DNA from: Bacteroidota bacterium
Lineage (GTDB): Bacteria; Bacteroidota; Bacteroidia; Flavobacteriales; Flavobacteriaceae
NCBI GenBank assembly: GCA_018267095.1
Contig: JAFDZC010000006.1
Location: forward strand, 434,001 to 498,000
DNA length: 64,000 nt
Direction: 5' to 3'
Part shown: piece by piece, positions 43,652-53,063 of the stretch
Layout of the letters: each line of letters opens with the position of its first letter
Position numbering within the stretch: the stretch's first letter is position 1
Position numbers and translations under genes: made by a program
Notes under the pieces: model-generated
Seen by the model: the letters and a program-made list of their open reading frames with translations, nothing else
Told to the model about the DNA's origin: nothing
Databases searched by the model: none

Positions 43652-44731
43652 TTACAAGTGGAAGATTTTATAGCTCTGATGCGTCTGTTTTACGACGTTT
43701 TCAGTGCGCTCCGGATGCGTGTCAGAAATAAATAATTGCCCGAATTCATCGTTGTTGACCATGGTGATAATTTGCGCCACGCGATGTTCGTCGAGTTTGT
43801 CAAAAATATCATCAAACAACAGAATCGGTTTTTTGCCGCATTGCTTTTTGATGAATTCAAATTGCGCCAACTTTAAAGCAATCAAAAAAGATTTTTGCTG
43901 TCCTTGTGAACCAAACTTTTTAATCGGATGATTTTCTATTTCAAACAACAAATCGTCTTTGTGAATGCCGCAACTCGTATACTGAAGCATGCGGTCTTTG
44001 GAGATGTTTTCGCTGAGTAATTGCAAGAGATTGTGCGCGTTGAGTTGTGATTCATAGCTCAGTTGAACACGTTCAGAATCTCCGCTGATAATTTGGTAAT
44101 ATTCATTAAAAATAGGCGTAAAATCATTCATGAAGTTTTGCCTTTTGTGATGAATTTGATGCCCTAAATGATTGAGTTGCTCGTTGTAAATGTCAAGTGT
44201 GTCGGTTTCAAAAACCTGATTGAGCGCGAAATATTTTAAAAGTGCGTTTCGTTGCTGTAATGCTTTTTGATATTGAATGAGTTGCTGTAAATATCCTTGA
44301 TCTGATTGTGAAATCACGCTGTCCAGAAAGCTTCGACGGATTTCACTGCCTTCTACAATCAAATCGCGGTCTGAAGGCGAGATAATCACCAGCGGAATCA
44401 GACCAATGTGGTCCGAGAATTTCTCATAGATTCTGCCGTTGCGTTTGAGTATTTTTTTCTGATTTTTTTTCAGGCTGCAAACAATTTGCTCGGGGCGATT
44501 GTCTATTTCAAATTGTCCGTCAATCACAAAAAACTCCTCGCCATGTTTGATGTTTTGCACCGCCATCGGATTAAAATAACTTTTTCCGTAGGCCAAATGA
44601 TAAATCGCGTCAAGCACATTGGTTTTGCCCACGCCATTGCGTCCGACCATACAGTTGATTTTAGGGTCAAACTCAAGAACGGCGTCCGAGAAATTTTTGT
44701 AATGAATCAGCGAAACAGACTTTAAATACAT
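43652..44731 (-). CDS. recF: DNA replication and repair protein RecF
   Basis: A 359-residue SMC-like ATPase that helps load RecA at gaps. It has Walker [10 protein letters not shown], the ABC-like signature region ([18 protein letters not shown]) and Walker B with [11 protein letters not shown]. The ATG at 44731 gives [14 protein letters not shown], the family start; the frame begins 11 codons earlier without support. It is not next to dnaA, dnaN or gyrB here. It is 72 bases upstream of the rhodanese/thioredoxin gene on the same strand, which may or may not share its transcript. Confidence 0.95.
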   Translation of the reverse strand: MYLKSVSLIHYKNFSDAVLEFDPKINCMVGRNGVGKTNVLDAIYHLAYGKSYFNPMAVQNIKHGEEFFVIDGQFEIDNRPEQIVCSLKKNQKKILKRNGRIYEKFSDHIGLIPLVIISPSDRDLIVEGSEIRRSFLDSVISQSDQGYLQQLIQYQKALQQRNALLKYFALNQVFETDTLDIYNEQLNHLGHQIHHKRQNFMNDFTPIFNEYYQIISGDSERVQLSYESQLNAHNLLQLLSENISKDRMLQYTSCGIHKDDLLFEIENHPIKKFGSQGQQKSFLIALKLAQFEFIKKQCGKKPILLFDDIFDKLDEHRVAQIITMVNNDEFGQLFISDTHPERTENVVKQTHQSYKIFHL

Positions 44732-44841
44732 AAGGTAATGCCCAACAATTTTTAGCGAGCGCAAATTATTGAAATTATTGCGAATGCCCGAGAATTATTT
44801 TCGGTTCAAAAGCGTAAAAATTAACAGAAAACTATTTTTTT

Positions 44842-44873
44842 TTGTGCGCGTTTGAATAAAAATTTTATTTTTG
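44842..44873 (+). promoter_or_regulatory. Full Bacteroidota promoter upstream of the TPR protein gene
   Basis: TTG at 44842-44844 and TATTTTTG at 44866-44873 are separated by 21 bases, within the 17-23 expected for the TTG / TAnnTTTG promoter. The gene starts at 44895. Confidence 0.65.
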
Positions 44874-44894
44874 CGGCTCATTAAATGAATATAA

Positions 44895-45683
44895 ATGGCT
44901 ACTTATAACAAAAGAGGTTACAAAGCTCCTAAAGAAAAAGAAACAGTTGTAGATAACAACTTCATTGAAGAAGATATCAAAATTGATGAAAAAGACAGCA
45001 CCACAGCGGGTGTTTTCAACTCATTAGACAGTACAGCTTCAAAAGCAGAAGAGTGGGTAGAGCGCAATCAGAAATACATTTTTGGTATTGTAGGTGCGGT
45101 TGCTTTAGTAACCATTGGTTATTTAATGTATCAAAAATTTATTGTTGAGCCTAAAGAAGACGAAGCAGCTGCTGAAATGTTCACAGCACAACAAAACTTC
45201 CAAAAAGCAGTAGATGCTACCAAAGGCGCTGATTCATTGTTTAATTTGGCTTTGAACGGAGCTGAAGGTAAATTTGGTTTCAAAGATATCGCTGAGAAAT
45301 TCTCTGGAACTGCTGCCGGTAACTTGGCAAACTATTACTCTGGAATTGCCTACCTGAACACAGGTAAATACGATCAAGCGATTGCTTCACTTGAAAAATT
45401 CAAATCTGACGATCAAATTTTAAGCGTATTGGCTGTGGGTGCTGTGGGTGATGCTTATGCTCAGAAAAAACAACTCAAACAAGCTGTAGAATACTACGTG
45501 AAAGCTTCTGAAATGCACAAAAATGACATGACTACTCCGCGTTTCTTGCTCAAAGCAGGTCAAACCAATTTAGAGTTGGGTCAAAAAGCGGAAGCCTTGA
45601 AATATTTCACACAAATCAAAGAACAATACGAAACTACTCCAGAAGGTGGAATGGTAGATGGATTGATTGGTTTGGCGCAGTAA
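44895..45683 (+). CDS. Membrane-anchored tetratricopeptide repeat protein
   Basis: A 262-residue protein with an acidic, lysine-rich N-terminal segment (1-60), one membrane helix (about 63-81, YIFGIVGAVALVTIGYLMY) and a periplasmic helical region with TPR-like repeats (LANYYSGIAYLNTGKYDQAIASLEKF, AVGDAYAQKKQLKQAVEYYVKA, RFLLKAGQTNLELGQKAEALKYFTQI). The layout resembles YfgM-type inner-membrane TPR proteins, which assist periplasmic folding or scaffolding. It precedes ribH by 24 bases and probably forms its transcript. Confidence 0.85.
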   Translation: MATYNKRGYKAPKEKETVVDNNFIEEDIKIDEKDSTTAGVFNSLDSTASKAEEWVERNQKYIFGIVGAVALVTIGYLMYQKFIVEPKEDEAAAEMFTAQQNFQKAVDATKGADSLFNLALNGAEGKFGFKDIAEKFSGTAAGNLANYYSGIAYLNTGKYDQAIASLEKFKSDDQILSVLAVGAVGDAYAQKKQLKQAVEYYVKASEMHKNDMTTPRFLLKAGQTNLELGQKAEALKYFTQIKEQYETTPEGGMVDGLIGLAQ

Positions 45684-45707
45684 TCAAAGCCCAAAACACC
45701 GCCAATT

Positions 45708-46202
45708 ATGGCTACTGAAAATAAAAATTTATCCAATTACGATAAAAACACAATCCCAAGCGCGAAAGATTTTCGGTTTGGGATTGTTGTTTCTGAGTGG
45801 AACGACCAAATCACCAACGGGCTATACTCGGGTGCTGAAGCCGCTTTGCTCGATTGTGGTGCTTTACCGCAAAACATTATTCGCTGGGATGTTCCGGGCA
45901 GTTTCGAACTCGTCTATGGCAGCAAGCGTATGATTGATACCCAAAACCCCGATGTGGTTATTGCCATCGGTTGTGTGATCAAAGGCGAGACGATGCATTT
46001 TGAATTTGTCTGCGAAGGCGTTACCCAGGGAATTAAAGATCTCAATATCCAAACCGATGTGCCGGTAATTTTTTGTTTACTGACTGATAACAACCAGCAA
46101 CAATCGATTGATCGAAGCGGCGGCAAACACGGCAATAAAGGTGTTGAAGCTGCCATTGCTGCGATTAAAATGGCTGATTTGCGACAAAAATCAGCTTTGT
46201 AA
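45708..46202 (+). CDS. ribH: 6,7-dimethyl-8-ribityllumazine synthase
   Basis: A 164-residue enzyme of riboflavin synthesis that condenses a ribityl-pyrimidinedione with dihydroxybutanone phosphate. The family motifs are in order: VVSEWNDQITNGLYSGAEAAL, the W-D-V-P-G-S-F-E-L-V stretch, AIGCVIKGETMHFEFVCEGV with the catalytic histidine, DVPVIFCLLTDNNQQQSIDRSGG and the C-terminal GNKGVEAAIAAIKM. It normally forms a 60-subunit capsid-like shell. No FMN riboswitch was seen upstream. Confidence 0.97.
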   Translation: MATENKNLSNYDKNTIPSAKDFRFGIVVSEWNDQITNGLYSGAEAALLDCGALPQNIIRWDVPGSFELVYGSKRMIDTQNPDVVIAIGCVIKGETMHFEFVCEGVTQGIKDLNIQTDVPVIFCLLTDNNQQQSIDRSGGKHGNKGVEAAIAAIKMADLRQKSAL

Positions 46203-46285
46203 TCAAGATCTTATTTTTCGTTTTTATCCGAGCAAAATCCTACTTTTTATGCTCGTGTTAACGATATTTCATAAAGGAATTTAGT

Positions 46286-46293
46286 TAAATTTG
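46286..46293 (+). promoter_or_regulatory. Bacteroidota -7 box upstream of mutL
   Basis: TAAATTTG matches TAnnTTTG 37 bases before the mutL start; no TTG at the ideal distance. Confidence 0.5.
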
Positions 46294-46330
46294 TACGCGT
46301 CGCTCAAATGCGGCCGTCAATCAAACATTC

Positions 46331-48202
46331 ATGTCAGGCATCATTCAGTTACTTCCCGATCATGTCGCCAACCAGATTGCAGCAGGTGAGGTGGTTCAGC
46401 GTCCGGCCTCAGTGGTTAAGGAATTGCTCGAAAATGCGGTTGATGCCGGAGCTTCTGATATTAAACTCATCATCAAAGATGCCGGCAAAACGCTTATTCA
46501 AGTCATTGACAACGGCAAAGGGATGAACGCTTCGGACGCGCATTTATGTTTTGAGCGCCACGCGACTTCTAAAATCCGTCAAGCCGAAGATTTATTTGCG
46601 CTGCACACCAAAGGTTTTCGCGGTGAAGCTTTGGCCTCGATTGCTGCCGTAGCCCATGTTGAACTCAAAACGCGTCAATCGCAAGATGAACTCGGTTTGC
46701 AAGTGTTGATTGAAGGTGGAAAGTTTCTGCAAGAAGATGCTGCCGCTTTGCCCGAAGGCAGTTCGTTTTCGGTGAAGAATTTGTTTTTCAATATACCGGC
46801 GCGTCGCAATTTTTTAAAGTCGGATGCGATTGAATTCCGTCATATTATTGATGAGTTTCAAAGGGTAGCTTTGGTGCATCCGGAAATTTATTTTTCGTTT
46901 TACCACAACGGAGCCGAAGTACACATTTTGCCGCCGGGGAATTTTCGTCAGCGCATTGTGGGCATTTTTGCCGGGAAAACCAATGAAAAACTGGTTCCGG
47001 TCAATGAAGAAACCGATATTTTGCGCATCAGCGGATTTGTGAGCAAACCCGAATTTTCAAAAAAGAACAAAGGCGAACAATTTTTCTTTGTCAACGGAAG
47101 GTTTATCAAAAGCGGATATCTGCATCATGCCATCATGAATGCCTATGAAGGGTTACTCAAAGACGGCATGCAACCGAGTTACTATTTAATGCTCGAAGTT
47201 CCGACACAAAGCATTGATATCAATATTCACCCAACCAAAACTGAAGTCAAATTTGACGATGAACAAGCCTTGTACGCTATCTTGCGCTCATCGGTCAAAC
47301 ACAGTTTAGGGCAATTTAACGTAGCGCCTATACTTGATTTTGAGCGCGATGCCAATTTAGATACGCCATATCATTACAAGGATAAAGATGCCGATTCGGT
47401 TTATCCGACCATTCAAGTAGATGCCGGATTCAATCCGTTTGCCGACGAAAAACCGGTCAAATCTTCTTCATCGACTAACAAACAGAAATACAAAATACCT
47501 GAAACGGCTTCTTGGGAAAGTTTATACGTCGGGCTTCAATCGGACACCGACAGCGTTTGGGAGCCCGAGCAAGCAGCTTTTGAAAGCGAACCCATGCAAT
47601 CAGCTTTGTTCGGCGAATCTGAAGCGCAAGAAACTCCGTCGGTTCGATGTTATCAATTGCAGCGAAAATATATAGTCAATCCCATCAAATCAGGTTTGCT
47701 GGTCATTGATCAACAACGCGCACACCAACGCATTTTGTACGAACAGTTTCTGACCAATATGACTGTTGAACAGGCAGCGAGTCAGCAATTGTTGTTTCCG
47801 TTAGAATTGGCTTTTTCAACGCATGAAATCAGTGCGCTTCAAGAACTTGAAACTTCACTTGCCGCGACAGGTTTTACTTTTGATGCGATTGTTCAAGATC
47901 GCATAGTGCTTTCGGGTATTCCACCGCAAATTGCACCGGAACAAATCACCGAAGTTTTACACGAATTGTTGCACGATTTGCAAGAAGGGATTCCCGGGAA
48001 CAGCTTCAGTCAGAACGACATCATTGCGCAATCGATGGCCAAAAGCATGAGTATTAAAAACGGAATGTATTTGTCTGAAAAAGAACAAGAAAACCTAATT
48101 AATGGCTTGTTTGCTTGTAAAGCGCCGGACATTTCGCCATTTCAAAAACCCACTTTTATCACTTTGCGGGTAGAAGATTTAGATAAAAAATTTGCCCTAT
48201 GA
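46331..48202 (+). CDS. mutL: DNA mismatch repair protein MutL
   Basis: A 623-residue mismatch repair ATPase that couples MutS recognition to downstream repair. The N-terminal GHKL domain is complete: ELLENAVDAGASDIKL, DNGKGM, FERHATSKI and TKGFRGEALASIAAVAHVEL. The C-terminal dimerisation domain begins near residue 430. The endonuclease motif DQHA-x2-E-x4-E reads DQQRAHQRILYEQF here, so the nuclease site is altered or shifted as in some Bacteroidota. It starts a plus-strand operon with two rhomboid proteases and an EEP protein; the first overlap is ATGA. Confidence 0.96.
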   Translation: MSGIIQLLPDHVANQIAAGEVVQRPASVVKELLENAVDAGASDIKLIIKDAGKTLIQVIDNGKGMNASDAHLCFERHATSKIRQAEDLFALHTKGFRGEALASIAAVAHVELKTRQSQDELGLQVLIEGGKFLQEDAAALPEGSSFSVKNLFFNIPARRNFLKSDAIEFRHIIDEFQRVALVHPEIYFSFYHNGAEVHILPPGNFRQRIVGIFAGKTNEKLVPVNEETDILRISGFVSKPEFSKKNKGEQFFFVNGRFIKSGYLHHAIMNAYEGLLKDGMQPSYYLMLEVPTQSIDINIHPTKTEVKFDDEQALYAILRSSVKHSLGQFNVAPILDFERDANLDTPYHYKDKDADSVYPTIQVDAGFNPFADEKPVKSSSSTNKQKYKIPETASWESLYVGLQSDTDSVWEPEQAAFESEPMQSALFGESEAQETPSVRCYQLQRKYIVNPIKSGLLVIDQQRAHQRILYEQFLTNMTVEQAASQQLLFPLELAFSTHEISALQELETSLAATGFTFDAIVQDRIVLSGIPPQIAPEQITEVLHELLHDLQEGIPGNSFSQNDIIAQSMAKSMSIKNGMYLSEKEQENLINGLFACKAPDISPFQKPTFITLRVEDLDKKFAL

Positions 48203-48948
48203 TGCAGATTACCCCAACGGTCAAACAGTTGTTGATTATTAATGTTTTGTTTTTTCTGGGCACCTTATGGCTCGGAGACCAAGCCTACGCATGGCTTTCA
48301 TTATTTTATTTTGAGCACCCGCAGTATCATCCGTGGCAATTTTTGACGCATATGTTTATGCATGGTAATTTGATGCATATTTTCTTCAATATGTTTGCTT
48401 TGTATTCGTTTGGTTCGGCCTTGGAATATTTTTGGGGCGGTCGCAAGTTTCTGTTCTTTTATATTTCTTGCGGATTGGGTGCGGCATTGTTACATTCTGG
48501 TGTGAATTATTTGTTGTTTCACCACGGATTGAATCAGCTTACCCAAGCGGGTTTTAGAGTAGAGGATATCATGAGTTTGCTGAGTCAAGAACAAATGGAT
48601 ACGCGTTGGACAGAGGTATTGGGGCAATCGGGCTTGCAGAATTTTATCGGAGCCTTTGCCAGCCCGGCGGTCGGCGCTTCGGGCGCTATTTATGGTCTGC
48701 TCGCAGCTTTTGCCTTTATGATGCCCAATGCTGAGCTCGCTTTGATGTTTATTCCGGTGCCGATTAAAGCCAAATATTTTGTTCCGGGCTTGATTACCAT
48801 TGATTTGGTTTTGGGTCTGTACGGAAATTCTATCTTTGGAGGTTCAAGCGGTATTGCACATTTTGCCCATGTGGGCGGGGCACTCGTCGGCTTTTTGATG
48901 ATGTGGTATTGGCGCGGGAATCAATTCAACAAAAACCGTTGGAATTAA
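48199..48948 (+). CDS. Rhomboid family intramembrane serine protease, first copy
   Basis: A 249-residue polytopic membrane protein. Rhomboid landmarks are HMFMHGNLMHIFFNMFALY, the catalytic serine in GASGAIYGLLA and the catalytic histidine in AHFAHVGGALVGF. An insertion between helices (about 118-155) is hydrophilic. The ATG overlaps the mutL stop (ATGA) so translation is coupled. It precedes a second, shorter-loop rhomboid with three bases between them. The substrate is unknown. Confidence 0.93.
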   Translation: MMQITPTVKQLLIINVLFFLGTLWLGDQAYAWLSLFYFEHPQYHPWQFLTHMFMHGNLMHIFFNMFALYSFGSALEYFWGGRKFLFFYISCGLGAALLHSGVNYLLFHHGLNQLTQAGFRVEDIMSLLSQEQMDTRWTEVLGQSGLQNFIGAFASPAVGASGAIYGLLAAFAFMMPNAELALMFIPVPIKAKYFVPGLITIDLVLGLYGNSIFGGSSGIAHFAHVGGALVGFLMMWYWRGNQFNKNRWN

Positions 48949-48951
48949 TCT

Positions 48952-49824
48952 ATGAATTTGTTTGAAGATTTAAAATGGCAGTACAAAAGCGGCGGTTATG
49001 AGCAAAAACTCATTTACTGGAATTGCGGCGTTTATTTGCTTTCTATTTTGTTTTTCTATCAGTTTCAATGGGGCGTTTTTAATTTTCCGTCTTGGTTGGC
49101 TTTGTCCTCAGATAGCGCTGAAGTAGTTGTCAAACCATGGACTTTGCTTACTTATTTCTTTTTCCACGCCAGTTTTTTTCATTTGCTCTTCAACATGATT
49201 GTGCTCAATTATGCCGGGCGCATGTTTTTGACTTTTTTCAATCAGAAACAACTTTTAGGCTTGTATTTGCTCAGCGGAATTTTCTCAGGCTTGGCTTTTA
49301 GTTTACTCTATCAGTTTTTTTCGCCCGAAAGCCATTCGCTCATAGTGGGCGCTTCGGGTGCGATTATGGCTGTTTTGGTGGCCACCGCTACTTATGCTCC
49401 GATGATGGATATTCGACTTTTGCTCATGGGTCATGTCAAACTTTGGCAATTTACCGCAGTCATTTTATTTTTAGATTTGATTCATATTTTTTCAGAAAAT
49501 ACAGGTGGACACATTGCGCATCTCTCAGGTGCATTGTTTGGGTTTTTGTATATGAAACTTCTGCAAAACGGAACCGATTTGAGCCGACCGGTTACCTTTG
49601 TAATGGATGCGTTGACCATGCGCTCCGGAAAAAAAGGAACGCCGTTTAAAAAAGTGCATCGCAATGCTCCGACACCTTCAGCGCAACGCGCAACCATGCG
49701 TGTGGTAACAAAAGACAAAACGCAGCAACAAATCGACGAAATTTTAGACAAAATAAGTCAGTCGGGTTATGATAGCCTGACCCAAGACGAAAAAGAATTT
49801 TTATTCAAAGCCGGAAAACAGTGA
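48952..49824 (+). CDS. Rhomboid family intramembrane serine protease, second copy, with C-terminal tail
   Basis: A 290-residue rhomboid with FFHASFFHLLFNMIVLNYAG, the serine in GASGAIMAVLVA and the histidine in GGHIAHLSGALFGFLY. Unlike the first copy it has a soluble C-terminal tail of about 80 residues (from about 210; basic, then QQQIDEILDKISQSGYDSLTQDEKEFL), which resembles a short helical hairpin seen in many flavobacterial rhomboids. It is 3 bases after the first rhomboid, and its TGA stop overlaps the next gene's GTG start (GTGA). Confidence 0.92.
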   Translation: MNLFEDLKWQYKSGGYEQKLIYWNCGVYLLSILFFYQFQWGVFNFPSWLALSSDSAEVVVKPWTLLTYFFFHASFFHLLFNMIVLNYAGRMFLTFFNQKQLLGLYLLSGIFSGLAFSLLYQFFSPESHSLIVGASGAIMAVLVATATYAPMMDIRLLLMGHVKLWQFTAVILFLDLIHIFSENTGGHIAHLSGALFGFLYMKLLQNGTDLSRPVTFVMDALTMRSGKKGTPFKKVHRNAPTPSAQRATMRVVTKDKTQQQIDEILDKISQSGYDSLTQDEKEFLFKAGKQ

Positions 49825-50867
49825 AAAAGCTTTCGTGGTTCAATAAAGGGATGTTTATTCTGAACAGCGCACTCGCGGTGTTGACCTTTTTGGCTTATGT
49901 TTTACCGTTTTTGGCTCCGAAGTTATTTCCGCTATTATCAGTGCTCACTTTGGTTCTGCCGCTTTTTCTGATTTTGAACGCGCTGTTTTTTACTTATTGG
50001 CTCATTCAATTTAAAAAGCAAATTATTTTGTCGGGATTAGTATTGCTTTTGGGCATTACTTTTATCAATAAGTTCTATAAATTTTCCGAGGTCAATCAGC
50101 CGGTAACCGAAAATGATTTTGTGGTCATGAGCTACAATGTGCGTTTGTTCAATTTGTTCAATTGGATGCCTGATACCGATGTGGTAACCTATATTCGCAC
50201 GTTTGTCAACGATAAAAATCCGGATATTCTCTGCATACAGGAATATTCAGAATCCGCTAAGATTGACCTCAAGGTTTATCCGTACAAATATGTTTATATG
50301 CAAGGAAAGAAAATCAAAACCGGTATGGCGATTTTCTCAAAATTCCCAATCATTGACGAAGGAAATTTGGTGTTTCCCGAATCAAACAATTGTACCATTT
50401 TTGCGGATATTAAGAAAGGAAAAGACATCATTCGCGTATACAATATGCAGTTGCAATCCATCAAGATTTCGCCCGATGTCAACGAGATTTCTGAGAACAT
50501 TGACGGCATCAATCAACAGAAATCACAAATGGTTTTTAACCGCATCAGTCGCGCTTTTAGAAAACAACAACAACAAGCCGAAATTTTAATGAACCACCGC
50601 AACGAGTGCGATTATCCGGTCATTATTTGCGGCGACATGAACAACAGTGCGTATTCATACGTGTATCGAAGTGTCAAAGGCAGTCTCAACGATGCTTTTG
50701 AAGAGGCCGGCAGTGGTTTTGGAAATACGTATCACTTCAAGTATTATCCGGCGCGGATTGATTACATTTTTGCCGATCCGGCCATGAAAGTGAAGTATTT
50801 TGAATGCTTTCAGGATTTTGTCAATTCAGACCATTATCCCATTATGGCGCGTCTTAGCTTTGACTAG
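49821..50867 (+). CDS. Membrane-anchored endonuclease/exonuclease/phosphatase family protein
   Basis: A 348-residue protein with three hydrophobic N-terminal segments (about 8-75) and an EEP-fold catalytic domain (about 100-348): MSYNVRLFN, PDILCIQEYS with the metal glutamate, VIICGDMNNSAYSYVYR, ARIDYIFAD and the terminal NSDHYPIMARLS. Whether it cuts nucleic acid or phosphoesters is unknown. The start is GTG within GTGA, overlapping the second rhomboid, so it is co-translated with it. Its TAG stop overlaps the WbqC stop in CTAG. Confidence 0.9.
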   Translation: MKKLSWFNKGMFILNSALAVLTFLAYVLPFLAPKLFPLLSVLTLVLPLFLILNALFFTYWLIQFKKQIILSGLVLLLGITFINKFYKFSEVNQPVTENDFVVMSYNVRLFNLFNWMPDTDVVTYIRTFVNDKNPDILCIQEYSESAKIDLKVYPYKYVYMQGKKIKTGMAIFSKFPIIDEGNLVFPESNNCTIFADIKKGKDIIRVYNMQLQSIKISPDVNEISENIDGINQQKSQMVFNRISRAFRKQQQQAEILMNHRNECDYPVIICGDMNNSAYSYVYRSVKGSLNDAFEEAGSGFGNTYHFKYYPARIDYIFADPAMKVKYFECFQDFVNSDHYPIMARLSFD

Positions 50868-51475
50868 AGATTTTGCTTTTTTAGGTAATCTAAGGCATAT
50901 CTTCCTTCGTTAAACAACAAATCTAAAATGCTCAAATTGTTGATGTAACCGTGTTTGCTGCCAAAAACCTGAGTGTATTCTTCAAAAACCGATGGGTCTT
51001 TTTTGCCGTTGGCCAAACTGCGCATATCGGTGTAATTTTCAACCGTGTGAAAGTATTCTTCGGTTTTTTGGTAAGCCAATGGCATTCCCAAACATTTCGC
51101 GACCAACTCAATACACTGCAAATTCAAATCTAGAAGAAATTCGTGTTTTTGGGTAAAAATCGGAACAAAAGCATCTTCATAGAACTCAAAAAAAGGCGAG
51201 GAGCGATAAGCTGCTTCCAAGGATTTAAAGTGTTGTTTTTGCCAATCAAAGGCGTTTTCAATGCGAACATCACGTGTTTTTTGATGCGCTGATTTGCTGT
51301 GTTTGATTGGAATATTAAGCAACTGAACACCGTTCGGGCTGTAAATCAGCATTCGATTGCGGCTGGTTTGTTTTTGATAGTTATCGTCTACTTCAAAAGT
51401 CACCGAATCGGCTTGTGCCATCGCTACAAAATGGCTTACAGACGGAAAATACGTTGGATGTATTAAAAGATTCAT
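50864..51475 (-). CDS. WbqC-like family protein
   Basis: A 203-residue protein of the WbqC family: LIHPTYFPSVSHFVAMAQADSVTFEVDDNYQKQTSRNRMLI, then LLNIPIKHSKSAHQKTRDVRIENAFDWQKQHFKSLEAAYRSSPFFEFYEDAF. The family is common in O-antigen loci, and its enzyme activity is unsettled. In flavobacteria it often follows lepB, as here (seven bases), so it is the last gene of the parA-lepB row. Confidence 0.9.
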   Translation of the reverse strand: MNLLIHPTYFPSVSHFVAMAQADSVTFEVDDNYQKQTSRNRMLIYSPNGVQLLNIPIKHSKSAHQKTRDVRIENAFDWQKQHFKSLEAAYRSSPFFEFYEDAFVPIFTQKHEFLLDLNLQCIELVAKCLGMPLAYQKTEEYFHTVENYTDMRSLANGKKDPSVFEEYTQVFGSKHGYINNLSILDLLFNEGRYALDYLKKQNL

Positions 51476-51482
51476 GAGCGAA

Positions 51483-53021
51483 TTAAGCTTCTTTTTTCTT
51501 TTTCATGTAGAACGAAATCCCGAAATAGGCCGCGAGCGCTATCAAGAAAAACTTGAAGTACGAATACGGCTGACCCGATCCGCCCACGGTGGTAAACAAA
51601 CGCTCCCAGCGAACTTTACCCAAACCACTGCCATGCGGATCCATACTCATCCAAATAAATACCGGTTTTCCGACGATATGGTCTTGAGGTACAAAGCCCC
51701 AATAGCGGCTGTCTTCAGAATTGTGGCGGTTGTCTCCCATCATCCAATAGTAGTTTTGTTTGAAAGTATAACTGTTGGTCACTTGCCCGTTGATTCTGAT
51801 TTCAGAACCGCTTACTTTTAAATCATTGTGCTCGTAAACACTGATGATGCGTTTGTAAAGCGGAAGATTTTCTTCAGTAAGTTGTATCGTTTTTCCTTCT
51901 TGCGGAATCACAATCGGTCCAAAATTGTCGCGGTTCCAACCATTGTTGTTCTGCGGAAAAATCCCGGGCTCGGCCTCGTGCGAAATATTTTTGGTCACTC
52001 CGGTGATGATTGGGTTTGATTTGAGTCTGGCTGCTTCATCATCCGGGAGCGAAGAGAACAAATAGGTGTTCGGTGCCGTTTGATAGACTGCGTCGGTTAC
52101 TTTTAAATCGTGAATCACATAATCCGGATTGAGCGGAGTTCCGTTGGTGGTTACCGTATATGAATACTGTGGTCTGGCGCGCTCAGGCAAAATCAGTTTC
52201 TGGTCGTTAATATAAACAACTCCATCTTTGATTTGCAGTTTATCACCCGGAGTTGCCACACATCTTTTGACGTAATTTGATTTTTTGTCAATCGGTTTGT
52301 CGGCTTTGCGGGTAGAACGGTCAAAGAATTTATACACGGTATCCACAGGCCAGTTAAAGACGACAATGTCATTTTTTTCAATCTTCTCAAAGCCCGGAAA
52401 TCTCATATAAGGCAACTGCGGTTTGTTGAGGTAAGATTTTGTATTAATCACCGGAATGGTATCGTGTACCATCGGCGCCGCCACTGTAGTCATGGGCACG
52501 CGCGCTCCGTAGTGAAACTTACTCACAAATAAATAATCACCCACCAGCAAAGTTTTTTCAAGCGATGAAGTCGGAATCTGGAATGGCTGCATTACATAAG
52601 TATGCACAATAGTTGCCACCACAATCGCAAAAAGCAACGAACTAATCGTGTCAGCGCCTTTGCTGTTTGATTCTAAACTGCGGTTCGGAATATGATTCAG
52701 CGGTTGCGCATAGTTCATATACATCACATACAAACCAAAAGTGACAATGCCCAAAACAGTATCCAGCGTGGTGTTTTTGCCAAAACTTCTGAGCGTTTCG
52801 ACCCAAACCACCGGAAACATGATTAAATTGACAATCGGAATAAACAACAAAATAGTCCACCAGGTTGGGCGGTTGATGATTTTCATCAAAACGATGGCAT
52901 TATAAATCGGCACGGCTGCTTCCCATCGTTTGCGGTTGGCCGCTTCATATATTTTCCAGGTTCCAATAAAGTGAACTACTTGTACAATCAAGAAAAAAAT
53001 AAACCATTGAGATAGTGTCAT
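51483..53021 (-). CDS. lepB: Signal peptidase I with N-terminal DUF5684-like membrane domain
   Basis: A 512-residue inner-membrane protease that removes signal peptides. Residues 1-125 form an extra membrane domain of the DUF5684 kind (several helices, TWWTILLFIPIVNLIMFPVVW). The peptidase domain follows: a membrane helix, the catalytic serine in PTSSLEKTL (about 153-155; usually SM), the catalytic lysine in NYVKRCVATPGD, and MGDNRHNSEDSRYWGFVP. A long insert between the lysine and the C-terminal motif is usual in Bacteroidota. It follows dapB by 42 bases in a conserved flavobacterial gene order. Confidence 0.95.
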   Translation of the reverse strand: MTLSQWFIFFLIVQVVHFIGTWKIYEAANRKRWEAAVPIYNAIVLMKIINRPTWWTILLFIPIVNLIMFPVVWVETLRSFGKNTTLDTVLGIVTFGLYVMYMNYAQPLNHIPNRSLESNSKGADTISSLLFAIVVATIVHTYVMQPFQIPTSSLEKTLLVGDYLFVSKFHYGARVPMTTVAAPMVHDTIPVINTKSYLNKPQLPYMRFPGFEKIEKNDIVVFNWPVDTVYKFFDRSTRKADKPIDKKSNYVKRCVATPGDKLQIKDGVVYINDQKLILPERARPQYSYTVTTNGTPLNPDYVIHDLKVTDAVYQTAPNTYLFSSLPDDEAARLKSNPIITGVTKNISHEAEPGIFPQNNNGWNRDNFGPIVIPQEGKTIQLTEENLPLYKRIISVYEHNDLKVSGSEIRINGQVTNSYTFKQNYYWMMGDNRHNSEDSRYWGFVPQDHIVGKPVFIWMSMDPHGSGLGKVRWERLFTTVGGSGQPYSYFKFFLIALAAYFGISFYMKKKKEA

Positions 53022-53063
53022 AAATAATCAATTTGGTTGTGTATTTTATTTTATCGCTGAATT

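Noticed and set aside
46230-46262. Hairpin (CGAGCA/TGCTCG) after ribH as a terminator
   Set aside because: Six-base stem, 17-base loop and no T tract after it.
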